NCBI RefSeq assembly: GCF_003289955.1
Contig: NZ_QLZR01000002.1
Span: 558,001 to 622,000, forward strand
DNA: 64,000 nucleotides
Reading direction: 5' to 3'
Source: Planococcus halotolerans
GTDB lineage: Bacteria > Bacillota > Bacilli > Bacillales_A > Planococcaceae
The notes under the pieces were generated by a model that saw only the letters and a list, made by a program, of their open reading frames with translations, was not told the DNA's origin and did not search any database. A program made the position numbers and the translations under genes. Position 1 is the first letter of the stretch. Each line of letters begins with the position of its first letter. Below, piece by piece: positions 56,606 through 64,000 of this stretch.

Positions 56606-57844
56606 CTATTCATATTTCTTAAATACCAATGATGCGTTATGTCCGCCAAATCCTAATGAGTTACTCATGGCATAAGTAAAGTCCGCTTTTCTGGCTTCAT
56701 TTGGAACATAGTCCAAATCGCATTCTTCATCTGGAGTATCATAATTTATCGTCGGTGGCATGATGCCTTCTTTCAGCGCCAAAGCTGTGAAAATGGCTTC
56801 TATTCCTCCGGCTGCACCAAGTAAATGGCCAGTCATCGATTTTGTCGAACTCATGCCGAGTGTATAGGCATGTTCGCCAAATACCGTTTTTACCGCCATT
56901 GTTTCAAACAAATCATTATAAGGTGTGCTTGTCCCGTGTGCATTAATGTAACCGATTGACGTTTTTTCGACACCGCCATCAGCTAAAGCTTGATCCATCG
57001 CACGGGCCGCGCCTTCTCCGCCCGGCGCTGGTGCAGTTATATGGTGGGCGTCGCCCGTCGAACCGTAACCGACGATTTCAGCATAGATTTTCGCTCCGCG
57101 CGCTTTCGCCTGTTCGTATTCTTCCAAAATCACGATACCGGCTCCTTCACCAACGACAAAACCATCACGGTTTTTATCAAACGGCCGTGAAGCTGTATTG
57201 ATATCCGTATTTGTCGTCAATGCTGTATTGGCTGTGAAACCGGCAACTGATAATTGTGTGATCGGCGCTTCTGCTCCGCCTGATATCATTGCATCCGCAT
57301 CACCGCGCTGTATTACACGGAACGCGTCTCCAATCGAGTTGGTTCCGGAAGCACAGGCTGTCACCGAACAGGAATTGATGCCTTTTGCACCAAAATAGAT
57401 CGACACTTGTCCGGAAGCCATGTCCGGAATAATCATCGGAATCAAAAATGGGCTGATCCGGCGTACGCCTCTTGTATTTAAAACGTTCATCTGATTTTCA
57501 ATAGTTTCCATACCGCCGATGCCTGAACCAATCCAGACACCCGTGCGCAATGCCGTTTTTTCATCGAGTTCCATACCGGAATCCTTCATCGCCATTATGG
57601 ACGCTGCAAGCGCATAATGTGTAAAGCGATCCATTTTTCTGGCTTCTTTTTTCTCGATGTAATCTTCTATAGAAAAATCTTTTACTTCAGCAGCAATTTT
57701 GGCGCTGTAATCGTCAGGATTCAGCCGAGTCAACGGACCGACACCTGACTTGCCTTCTTTTATAGCTTCCCACGTTGTTTCAATATTATTGCCAAGCGGT
57801 GTAACCGCTCCAATTCCCGTTATAACTACGCGACGATTCGCCAT
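56606..57844 (-). CDS. fabF: beta-ketoacyl-ACP synthase II
   Basis: A 412-residue condensing enzyme for fatty-acid chain elongation. The active-site Cys is in [16 protein letters not shown] (about 163), the His residues in [12 protein letters not shown] (about 303) and [13 protein letters not shown] (about 340), and [11 protein letters not shown] closes the fold. The ATG at 57844 follows AAAGGACAG; an upstream extension of the frame is shadow. It lies 27 bases after fabH and shares its FapR-controlled promoter. Confidence 0.97.
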   Translation of the reverse strand: MANRRVVITGIGAVTPLGNNIETTWEAIKEGKSGVGPLTRLNPDDYSAKIAAEVKDFSIEDYIEKKEARKMDRFTHYALAASIMAMKDSGMELDEKTALRTGVWIGSGIGGMETIENQMNVLNTRGVRRISPFLIPMIIPDMASGQVSIYFGAKGINSCSVTACASGTNSIGDAFRVIQRGDADAMISGGAEAPITQLSVAGFTANTALTTNTDINTASRPFDKNRDGFVVGEGAGIVILEEYEQAKARGAKIYAEIVGYGSTGDAHHITAPAPGGEGAARAMDQALADGGVEKTSIGYINAHGTSTPYNDLFETMAVKTVFGEHAYTLGMSSTKSMTGHLLGAAGGIEAIFTALALKEGIMPPTINYDTPDEECDLDYVPNEARKADFTYAMSNSLGFGGHNASLVFKKYE

Positions 57845-57870
57845 TCTGATCTGTCCTTTCGCATTCCTGA

Positions 57871-58803
57871 TTATTTGCCCCATCGCATCGCAATGGCTCC
57901 CCAAGTCAATCCTCCACCAAATCCGACCATCACTATCACATCATCATCTTTAATTCTTCCCTCTTCAACATCTTCAACAAGTGAAATCGGGATGGAAGCC
58001 GCTGAGGTATTACCATATTTATGGATCGTTTTAGACATTTTTTCAACAGGCAATTCCAAACGCTGTCTCGAGGCTTCCATGATTCGGATATTGGCCTGAT
58101 GTGGTATTAAAAAATCGACATCTTCTTTATCTAGACCAGCTTTTTCGATAACATTTACTGCTGATTCGCCCATTTGGCGCACAGCGAATTTGAATACTTC
58201 CCGTCCGTTCATGACGAGGTAATCGTCCTGATACAAATGTTTGCCGCCGCTTCCATCAGCACCAAGCTCAAACGACAGGATGCCCCTGCCTTCAGAGACT
58301 TTACCGATGACTACTGCTCCGGCACCATCTCCGAAAAGAACGGCTGTGTTACGGTCTTCCCAATTTGTGATTTTAGAAAGTTTTTCCACTCCAACCACAA
58401 GTACATATTTATAAACATCTGAATCGATGAATTGTTTAGCTGTAACTACACCGTACATAAATCCGGCGCATGCTGCTGATAGATCCATTGCCGCTGCATT
58501 GACTGCCCCGATTTCCTGCTGAATTACACACGACATGGAAGGAAATGGCTGATCACCGGTAACAGTCGCCACCAGTATCAGACCGATTTCTGTTGGATCG
58601 ATTCCAGCATCATCTATGGCCTTTTGTGCGGCTTCCCGAGCCATATGGGATGTATCCTGCTCGTCTCCGGCAATACGGCGCTCTTCAATTCCTGTCATTG
58701 TGCGGATCCATTCGTCAGACGTATCCATACGCTGCTCCAATTCGAAATTCGTTAATTTCGTTTCAGGTAAACAACGGCCAATTCCTAATATGCCAGCATT
58801 CAT
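57871..58803 (-). CDS. fabH: beta-ketoacyl-ACP synthase III
   Basis: A 310-residue initiating condensing enzyme joining acyl-CoA to malonyl-ACP. The catalytic Cys is in [15 protein letters not shown] (about 112), His in [12 protein letters not shown] (about 238) and Asn in [13 protein letters not shown] (about 268). In Bacillales FabH prefers branched-chain primers. The ATG at 58803 has GAGGGAATT upstream. It heads fabH-fabF, with a FapR box over the promoter. Confidence 0.97.
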   Translation of the reverse strand: MNAGILGIGRCLPETKLTNFELEQRMDTSDEWIRTMTGIEERRIAGDEQDTSHMAREAAQKAIDDAGIDPTEIGLILVATVTGDQPFPSMSCVIQQEIGAVNAAAMDLSAACAGFMYGVVTAKQFIDSDVYKYVLVVGVEKLSKITNWEDRNTAVLFGDGAGAVVIGKVSEGRGILSFELGADGSGGKHLYQDDYLVMNGREVFKFAVRQMGESAVNVIEKAGLDKEDVDFLIPHQANIRIMEASRQRLELPVEKMSKTIHKYGNTSAASIPISLVEDVEEGRIKDDDVIVMVGFGGGLTWGAIAMRWGK

Positions 58804-58836
58804 TTTAATTCCCTCATTTCAACTTGCTCTGAATGT

Positions 58837-58881
58837 TTAGTACCTGGTATTAATAATACGTCATTGTTTCAGCTTTTTCAA
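58837..58881 (-). promoter_or_regulatory. fabHF promoter with FapR-type operator
   Basis: On the minus strand TTGAAA (58881-58876) and TATTAT (58858-58853) are 17 bases apart. They are followed by TTAATACCAGGTACTAA (58853-58837), a FapR-type operator palindrome overlapping the -10 end. The fabI promoter has the mirror-image arrangement. Confidence 0.88.
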
Positions 58882-58990
58882 GTTACCGACATAATTCAGA
58901 CAAAATCTTTTAAGAATGAAGAAACTTTCTTTCTGGAAAGCGGAAGCTATGCTATTATTAAGCTAGACATTTTATGCAGAGGTGAAACAG

Positions 58991-59176
58991 ATGCAATTTA
59001 TCGGAACTTTATTCTGGTCGGCTTTATTGATCACAACACTAAACTACGTTGTCAGTGCTGTTCAGAACGTAGACTTTAACTTTATGCCCGGAATCTACAT
59101 GTCACTTGTTGTTTCCGTGCTAATTTTCATCATTGGTTCAATCATTCCTGAATCACCAGCTCCAGAAAAGCACTAA
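58991..59176 (+). CDS. DUF2929-type two-helix membrane peptide
   Basis: A 61-residue protein with two membrane helices: about 4-25 (IGTLFWSALLITTLNYVVSAV) and 35-55 (GIYMSLVVSVLIFIIGSIIP). The pattern matches DUF2929. Function is unknown. The start at ATG 58991 has GAGGTGAAACAG upstream; an earlier GTG lies within that RBS. It is divergent from fabH and convergent with the clpB-like gene. Confidence 0.75.
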   Translation: MQFIGTLFWSALLITTLNYVVSAVQNVDFNFMPGIYMSLVVSVLIFIIGSIIPESPAPEKH

Positions 59177-59177
59177 T

Positions 59178-59221
59178 AAAAAAAGAAGCGCAGGCCGACA
59201 TGGCCTACGCTTCTTTTTTAG
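59178..59221. terminator. bidirectional terminator after clpB-like gene
   Basis: AAAAAAAGAAGCG-CAGGCC and GGCCTACGCTTCTTTTTT form a stem with A and T runs on both sides, overlapping the ends of both converging genes. Confidence 0.85.
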
Positions 59222-61349
59222 TTATTTTCATTTCATTGTCTTCGCCCATCTCCAAGAAGAGTGTGGTATGCGGCATAATATCGCCTTTGATCAATTCACG
59301 GGCGATTTTTGTTTCAATTTCACGCTGAATAAATCTTTTCAGCGGTCTTGCTCCGAATAACGGATCAGTGCCTGCCTCCAAAACGTAATTGATGACTGAA
59401 TCATCAACTTCGAGTGCAATTTCCTGCTGCTGCAGCCGCTCAGCCAGTTCGTTTATCATTTTCTTGGCAATGTGATAGAAATGGCTGTTGTCCAGTGCAT
59501 GGAAAATTACAATGTCATCTATTCGGTTCAAAAGCTCGGGCTTGAAATGTTTACGCAGCTCCATCATGACGATATCCTCAATTTCATGTTCCTCGTCGTT
59601 GGCTTGAATATGGGAAGATCCAATATTCGAGGTCATAATGACTACTGTATTCGCGAAATTGACAAGACGCCCCTGGCTGTCCGTAATGCGTCCATCATCC
59701 AGAATCTGCAAAAGAATATTCGCAACATCGGGATGCGCTTTTTCGATTTCATCCAGCAGTACAACTGAATAAGGGTTTCTTCTGACCGCTTCTGTCAATT
59801 GTCCGCCTTCTTCATAACCGATATATCCCGGAGGAGCCCCGACTAAACGGGATACGCTGTGTTTCTCCATGTATTCCGACATATCGATTCGGATGAAATG
59901 GTCTTCCGAGTCAAACAGGTTCGCCGCCAGAGACTTGGCCAATTCGGTTTTTCCGACTCCGGTCGGACCGAGGAATATAAACGAACCAATCGGTTTTCTT
60001 TCGTCTTTTATCCCTGCACGTGCTCGCCAAACCGCTTCGGTCACAAGCGCAACCGCTTTGTCCTGGCCGATGACTCTTTCTTTAAGCGTTTCATCCAGAC
60101 GCAGCAGTTTTTCGCGCTCACCTTCCACGAGTTTCGTAACCGGGATTCCTGTCCAGCGGGCAACGATGCCAGCGATCTCTTCTTCCGTCACTTCTTCACG
60201 CAGGAGTCTTTCAGCACCTCCTGCAGCCAAATCAGCTTCAAGAACAGCCAACTCTTTTTCAAGTTCCGGAATCTGTCCGTGCCGCAGTACAGCCGCAGCA
60301 TTTAAATCATAATTATTTTCGGCTTCTTCCAGCTTGCGCCGCAATTGATCAAGCTGCTCCCGTTTTTCCTGAATTTTTTGCAGTGATTCTTTTTCTTCTG
60401 TCCACTGATTTTTCATGTCGGATGATGAATCTTTTAATTCCTTGATTTCTTCGCGCAGCGTTTCCAAACGCGTTTTGCTCGCGGCGTCTTTTTCTTTCAT
60501 CAAAGCCTGTTCTTCAATTTCCAATTGCATCAGCCGGCGAGTCACCTGGTCAAGTTCCTGCGGCATTGAATCGATTTCTGTGCGTATCATCGCACAAGCT
60601 TCATCGATCAAGTCAATCGCTTTGTCCGGCAGGAAACGCTCGGTGATATAACGATCCGACATCGCAGCCGCTGCAACAATCGCACGATCATGGATGCGTA
60701 CGGCATGGTGCAGCTCAAACCGTTCTTTTAATCCGCGCAAAATCGAAACCGTATCTTCGACAGATGGTTCACGTACCAACACCTGCTGGAAGCGTCTTTC
60801 GAGAGCGGGATCTTTTTCGATGTTCATGCGGTATTCATCAAGTGTTGTGGCGCCTATGCAATATAACTCTCCACGGGCAAGCATCGGCTTCAGCATATTG
60901 CCGGCATCCATTGCACCTTCAGTTTTACCTGCACCCACGATTGTATGGATTTCATCAATAAATAAAATGATTTGTCCGTCGCTGTCTTTGACTTGCTTCA
61001 ACACCGCTTTCAGCCGTTCCTCGAATTCTCCGCGATATTTGGCTCCTGCTATCAGCGAACTCATGTCGAGTTCATATATAACACGGTCCTTTAAGCCTTC
61101 AGGAACATCATTCCTGACGATCCTTTGCGCCAAACCTTCGACAATTGCTGTTTTGCCAACACCTGGTTCTCCGATTAAGACCGGATTATTTTTCGTTTTA
61201 CGGGACAGGATGCGGATTACATTGCGGATTTCCCCGTCCCGGCCGATGACCGGGTCCGCTTTTCCGGATTGTGCCTGTTCCACCATATTGCGTCCGAATT
61301 GTTCCAAAGGCGACTTTTGTTCTTCATTATTAGCAGCAAATTGAACCAT
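59205..61349 (-). CDS. clpB: ClpB-type disaggregase lacking the N-terminal Clp_N domain
   Basis: A 714-residue Hsp100 ATPase. The first ~35 residues lead into NBD1 ([43 protein letters not shown], about 31-75). A long coiled middle domain follows at about 235-400 ([40 protein letters not shown]). NBD2 has [47 protein letters not shown] and [11 protein letters not shown]. ClpB is normally about 860 residues with a ~150-residue Clp_N domain; that domain is absent here, not just unread: the ATG has AAAGGGGGATTAAT and a promoter directly upstream. It resembles the short ClpB-dN isoform. ClpE (zinc finger) and ClpL (no long middle domain) fit less well. A CtsR box suggests heat control. Confidence 0.9.
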   Translation of the reverse strand: MVQFAANNEEQKSPLEQFGRNMVEQAQSGKADPVIGRDGEIRNVIRILSRKTKNNPVLIGEPGVGKTAIVEGLAQRIVRNDVPEGLKDRVIYELDMSSLIAGAKYRGEFEERLKAVLKQVKDSDGQIILFIDEIHTIVGAGKTEGAMDAGNMLKPMLARGELYCIGATTLDEYRMNIEKDPALERRFQQVLVREPSVEDTVSILRGLKERFELHHAVRIHDRAIVAAAAMSDRYITERFLPDKAIDLIDEACAMIRTEIDSMPQELDQVTRRLMQLEIEEQALMKEKDAASKTRLETLREEIKELKDSSSDMKNQWTEEKESLQKIQEKREQLDQLRRKLEEAENNYDLNAAAVLRHGQIPELEKELAVLEADLAAGGAERLLREEVTEEEIAGIVARWTGIPVTKLVEGEREKLLRLDETLKERVIGQDKAVALVTEAVWRARAGIKDERKPIGSFIFLGPTGVGKTELAKSLAANLFDSEDHFIRIDMSEYMEKHSVSRLVGAPPGYIGYEEGGQLTEAVRRNPYSVVLLDEIEKAHPDVANILLQILDDGRITDSQGRLVNFANTVVIMTSNIGSSHIQANDEEHEIEDIVMMELRKHFKPELLNRIDDIVIFHALDNSHFYHIAKKMINELAERLQQQEIALEVDDSVINYVLEAGTDPLFGARPLKRFIQREIETKIARELIKGDIMPHTTLFLEMGEDNEMKITKKEA

Positions 61350-61369
61350 ATTAATCCCCCTTTAAATAA

Positions 61370-61421
61370 TTTGACCTTCTTTGACTAATTATATTATAGG
61401 AAATTCCCTGCAGGTATGCAA
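61370..61421 (-). promoter_or_regulatory. clpB promoter with CtsR operator
   Basis: On the minus strand TTGCAT (61421-61416) and TATAAT (61398-61393) are 17 bases apart. AGTCAAAGAAGGTCAAA (61386-61370) follows the -10. It is the CtsR tandem heptad RGTCAAANANRGTCAAA. CtsR represses clp genes until heat shock in Bacillales. Confidence 0.92.
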
Positions 61422-61434
61422 CTTTCTGCACCCA

Positions 61435-61475
61435 TAAAAAAACCTCTCCGGAATAGACTATTCCGAAAAGGTTTC
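61435..61475 (-). terminator. yitW terminator
   Basis: On the minus strand AACCTTTTCGGAATAG and CTATTCCGGAGAGGTT form a stem followed by a T run, just before the clpB promoter. Confidence 0.85.
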
Positions 61476-61483
61476 TGTACTGC

Positions 61484-61792
61484 TTATCTTACGCCAAGCG
61501 CCATTTTCGCGTATCTTGACATATGTTCTTTGCCCCATACCGGCTGCCAGACGATTTTTACATCGACTTCTTCAACTTCCGGCAATTCATACAAAGCTTG
61601 TTTGACCATTTGAACAATTTGAGGTCCCATTGGACAACCCATTGAAGTTAAAGTCATTGTGACCACTGCAAATCCGTCTTCTGATAACTCAACATCATAT
61701 ACAAGGCCCAAATTTACGATATCAACACCCAGTTCCGGGTCGATTACAGTTTCGAGTGCTCCCATCATGCTGTCTTTCATCTCTTGATCCAT
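61484..61792 (-). CDS. yitW: MIP18/SufT-type Fe-S assembly factor (YitW-like)
   Basis: A 102-residue DUF59/MIP18 protein. It shows VIDPELGVDIVNLGLVYDVELSEDGFAVVTMTLTSMGCPMGPQIVQMVKQALYELPEVEEVDVKIVWQPVW, with the conserved Cys in SMGCPMG (about 56). Family members help load Fe-S clusters on target proteins. The start at 61792 has AAAGGAGGGATTGTC upstream; the longer frame lacks an RBS. It is followed by a terminator and preceded by yitV in the B. subtilis order. Confidence 0.9.
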   Translation of the reverse strand: MDQEMKDSMMGALETVIDPELGVDIVNLGLVYDVELSEDGFAVVTMTLTSMGCPMGPQIVQMVKQALYELPEVEEVDVKIVWQPVWGKEHMSRYAKMALGVR

Positions 61793-61858
61793 GACAATCC
61801 CTCCTTTTTCTATTAAACCCATCTTAACAAATTTCAGGATAGAATGAAATCGACAAGC

Positions 61859-62626
61859 TTATGCCTTTATATGTTCGGCCAGCCATTCAGTCGCCGCAAG
61901 CATTCCAGGACGGCTTACTGCATGGCCTGTCTCTTTTTCACGCAGAAATTGCAACCTGTCTTCCGCTTCACCGTAAGACAGCTTTAATTTTTTATAAAAA
62001 TCATAGGTCGGCCCGAATGGAACGATTACATCCTGTTCCCCGTGCCAGAAAAACAACGGGCGCTCTTTGAAAGCAGCCATTTTTTTCGTTCCATCGAACT
62101 GTCCAAGTGTCCCGAGCATATTGGCGCGCTCTTCTTCCGTAATCGGCAAAGCGAAACCGCGTGATTCAAATTGGGACATCTGTGCTTTTGCCAGCTCGAC
62201 ATAATTTGCTGCTCCCATCATAATAGCAGCTGCCGGTATCCATGGATATACTGTCAAAGCCCCGAGAGTTGTAATCCCTCCCATAGAAGTCCCTGCCAAA
62301 GCAGGTTCTCCTTCCACCAATTGTTTTTCTTTCGCAATTTTATGTATCAGCCCTACTTCTTCTATAGAAGTCAAAACAATTTCCCAAAACCTTAAACTCA
62401 GCTGAATTGCATCCTGGCCTTCTTCCCTTTCGCCATGAAGATGGGCATCAGGCAATAAAACACGGATGCCTTTATCCGCCAGCTGGTAAGCATAATGGAG
62501 ATTATGTTCTTTTGCACTCATATGGCCATGTAAAAAAATGACCGTTGGAAGCTCTTTCTCTGCAGCATCGTCCGGAGTGACATGCAGCAACGGAATGCCT
62601 TCCCATATTTCCTGAATAATTTTCAC
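61859..62626 (-). CDS. yitV: alpha/beta hydrolase (YitV-like, prolyl-oligopeptidase-like fold)
   Basis: A 255-residue hydrolase, the usual length for YitV. HGHMSAKEHNLHYAYQLADKGIRVLLPDAHLHGEREE gives the oxyanion region. The nucleophile is in ALAGTSMGGITTLGAL (Ser, about 126), with FFWHGEQDVIVPFGPTYDF and ETGHAVSRPG (His) completing the triad. It starts at GTG 62626 with AAAAAGGAGGTAAG upstream; the open frame extends further but without an RBS. The substrate is unknown. Confidence 0.85.
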   Translation of the reverse strand: MKIIQEIWEGIPLLHVTPDDAAEKELPTVIFLHGHMSAKEHNLHYAYQLADKGIRVLLPDAHLHGEREEGQDAIQLSLRFWEIVLTSIEEVGLIHKIAKEKQLVEGEPALAGTSMGGITTLGALTVYPWIPAAAIMMGAANYVELAKAQMSQFESRGFALPITEEERANMLGTLGQFDGTKKMAAFKERPLFFWHGEQDVIVPFGPTYDFYKKLKLSYGEAEDRLQFLREKETGHAVSRPGMLAATEWLAEHIKA

Positions 62627-62789
62627 TTGCCGCTTACCTCCTTTTTGTTTAATCCTACCAATATTCGACCTTTTTTTCATATAATACGTATCTATTTACA
62701 AATTTATTGAATTGCTTGAACTCAAGATTTTTTGACTAACCCTTCTCATTATCGCTAAACTGTATATATATAGAAAGGAGCCGTTTTAC

Positions 62790-63599
62790 ATGAAACAGCA
62801 TTTGATCGTTCTCGACTTGGACGGAACTTTATTGACAGATCAAAAAGTCATTTCCGAAAAAACAAAAAAAACGCTGGCCAAAGCGATGGAACAGGGCCAT
62901 CAAGTAATGATTGCAACCGGCCGCCCTTATCGTTCCAGTGAACCGTATTATAAAGAATTGGGCTTGAAAACCCCAATCGTCAATTTTAATGGCGCGTTTG
63001 TTCATCACCCACTCGATAACAGCTGGGGAAGATTCCATACACCGATTGGTTTGGAAATAGTCCACGAAGTGGTAGAGTCGATGCATGATTTTAATTTCCA
63101 TAATATTGTCGCCGAAGTATTGGATGATGTCTATGTCCATCATCACGATGAGAAGCTGATGGATATCTTTAAGTTCGGAAATCCTTATATCACAACAGGA
63201 GATTTGCGTAGTTACTTGAAAGTCGACCCTACATCGATGCTAATCCATGCGCCTTTCGAAAAAGTTGGTGAGATTCATGACCACTTGAATCAGGTGCATG
63301 CTGAAGTTATTGACCACAGGAGATGGGGTGCCCCGTGGCACGTTATCGAAATTGTGAAAAGCGGCCTCAGCAAAGCTGTGGGCCTTGACCAGGTTTCCAA
63401 ATCACTGGGCATTGCAAAAGAAAACATCATTGCTTTCGGCGATGAAGACAACGATCTCGAGATGATCGACTTTGCAGGAGTCGGTGTAGCGATGGGAAAT
63501 GCCATTGCACCATTAAAAAATATAGCCAACGAAATCACTTTGAGCAATAATGAAGATGGAATAGCAGAATTATTGATTGACCGCTTACATTTAAAATAA
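62790..63599 (+). CDS. yitU: HAD-IIB (Cof-type) phosphatase (YitU-like)
   Basis: A 269-residue HAD hydrolase. It has motif I LIVLDLDGTLLTDQK (nucleophile Asp in LDLDGT, residue about 9), motif II ATGRPYR (Thr), a cap domain at about 80-190, motif III Lys in VKSGLSKAVG, and motif IV AFGDEDNDLEMI. Such enzymes dephosphorylate sugar phosphates or FMN. AGAAAGGAG precedes the ATG. It is divergent from yitV and followed by a degV-family gene, as in the B. subtilis yit cluster. Confidence 0.92.
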   Translation: MKQHLIVLDLDGTLLTDQKVISEKTKKTLAKAMEQGHQVMIATGRPYRSSEPYYKELGLKTPIVNFNGAFVHHPLDNSWGRFHTPIGLEIVHEVVESMHDFNFHNIVAEVLDDVYVHHHDEKLMDIFKFGNPYITTGDLRSYLKVDPTSMLIHAPFEKVGEIHDHLNQVHAEVIDHRRWGAPWHVIEIVKSGLSKAVGLDQVSKSLGIAKENIIAFGDEDNDLEMIDFAGVGVAMGNAIAPLKNIANEITLSNNEDGIAELLIDRLHLK

Positions 63600-63615
63600 G
63601 AAATGGGGGATTGGA

Positions 63616-64000
63616 ATGAGATTATTCGCAGACAGTGCATCAGATTTGCCAAAAGAGTTTTTTGAGAAAGAAAATGTGGAATTATTTCCGCTCCGCGTCC
63701 ATATCGGCAATGAAGAGTTCGAAGATATCCGGACCATCCATTCGCTGAAAGTTTTTGATGCAATCCGTAATGATATTCGGCCAAAAACGTCGCAGGTGTC
63801 ACCGGATGAAATGTTGAATGCCTTTGAGCAATTGGCTAAAGACGGTGAAGAAGGATTTTACATCGCCTTCTCTTCCGAGTTGTCGGGTACTTATGGAACC
63901 GCCATGATGGCATCTGAGCAAATTCGTGAAGAGTATCCGGATTTGAAGCTCACAGTGCTGGATTCAAAGCTGGCTTCCCTCGGATACGGAATGCTTGTTA
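63616..64000 (+). CDS. DegV family lipid-binding protein, 3' end off window
   Basis: The first 128 codons of a DegV protein. It begins MRLFADSASDLPKEFFEKENVELFPLRVHIGNEEFEDI and contains the lipid-head loop TSQVSPDEMLNAFEQL and FSSELSGTYGTAMMA. DegV proteins bind fatty acids and hand them to a fatty-acid kinase. The start at ATG 63616 has TGGGGGATTGGA upstream, 16 bases after yitU ends, so the genes are probably an operon. The gene is cut by the window end. Confidence 0.9.
   Translation, partial: MRLFADSASDLPKEFFEKENVELFPLRVHIGNEEFEDIRTIHSLKVFDAIRNDIRPKTSQVSPDEMLNAFEQLAKDGEEGFYIAFSSELSGTYGTAMMASEQIREEYPDLKLTVLDSKLASLGYGMLV

Noticed and set aside
59205..61349. ClpE or ClpL as the identity of the Hsp100 gene
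   Set aside because: ClpE would need a zinc finger at the N-terminus and ClpL has a short middle domain; this protein has the long ClpB-type coiled middle domain.

Overview
The window looks like chromosomal core sequence of a low-to-mid G+C Gram-positive rod or coccus of the Bacillales, most likely Planococcaceae (Planococcus, Planomicrobium, Sporosarcina and relatives). The evidence is the Bacillus-type gene content (sigI-rsgI, spx, mecA, coiA, yjbH, fabHF under FapR-like operators, a CtsR-like box), Gram-positive RBSs, and gene order that closely follows the fabHA-appDFABC-trpS-oppABCDF-spx-mecA-coiA-pepF-yjbH-yjbI-yjbK-yjbMNO-prpE-fabI-yjcFGH stretch of Bacillus subtilis, here inverted and with insertions and losses. 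No phage, transposase, integrase, CRISPR array or rRNA is present. The taxon name is inference from recall; no search was run.

Layout. 0.1-2.3 kb: sigI-rsgI, with a candidate SigI autoregulatory promoter. 2.4-3.3 kb: a TerC-family metal exporter behind a yybP-ykoY (Mn2+) riboswitch. 3.4-12.1 kb: SDR reductase, RND efflux pump, prfC, murE and an M42 peptidase. 12.2-17.4 kb: a PAS histidine kinase, then an opposing YkoGHI-like two-component/PepSY operon whose kinase is broken by a frameshift. 17.5-21.5 kb: aldehyde dehydrogenase, Gfo/Idh oxidoreductase, a new 48-codon small ORF, a secreted thermonuclease-like lipoprotein and a 2H phosphoesterase. 21.6 kb: tRNA-Val(GAC). 21.8-25.4 kb: a TAXI-type TRAP transporter with its DUF1850 partner. 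25.6-28.0 kb: pgpA-like gene and yjcH-yjcG-yjcF.

28-42 kb: fabI, mgtE, prpE, RluA-type synthase, NAD kinase, RelQ-type (p)ppGpp synthetase, CYTH protein, truncated globin, SpxH/YjbH, PepF, CoiA, MecA, Spx and a secreted GH-like protein. This block collects the Spx/ClpXP/ClpCP proteolysis adaptors and stringent-response functions. 42.5-56.4 kb: two complete oligopeptide ABC importers (opp and app) on either side of trpS, which has a tryptophan T-box leader. The oppA promoter carries a near-perfect CodY box and a cre-like site, suggesting amino-acid and carbon control. 56.6-58.8 kb: fabF-fabH with a FapR-type operator. 59-61.4 kb: a ClpB-type disaggregase lacking the usual N-domain, behind a CtsR box. 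61.5-64 kb: yitW, yitV, yitU and the start of a degV-family gene.

The most interesting observations are the N-domain-less ClpB, a mosaic 120-bp repeat that supplies the last codons and stop of trpS, the SigI promoter, the frameshifted kinase, a MurE whose specificity motif reads DDPR, and an SpxH missing one cysteine of its usual CxxC. I did not find a convincing wholly new multi-gene system; the region is mostly well-known housekeeping with several regulatory and structural oddities.
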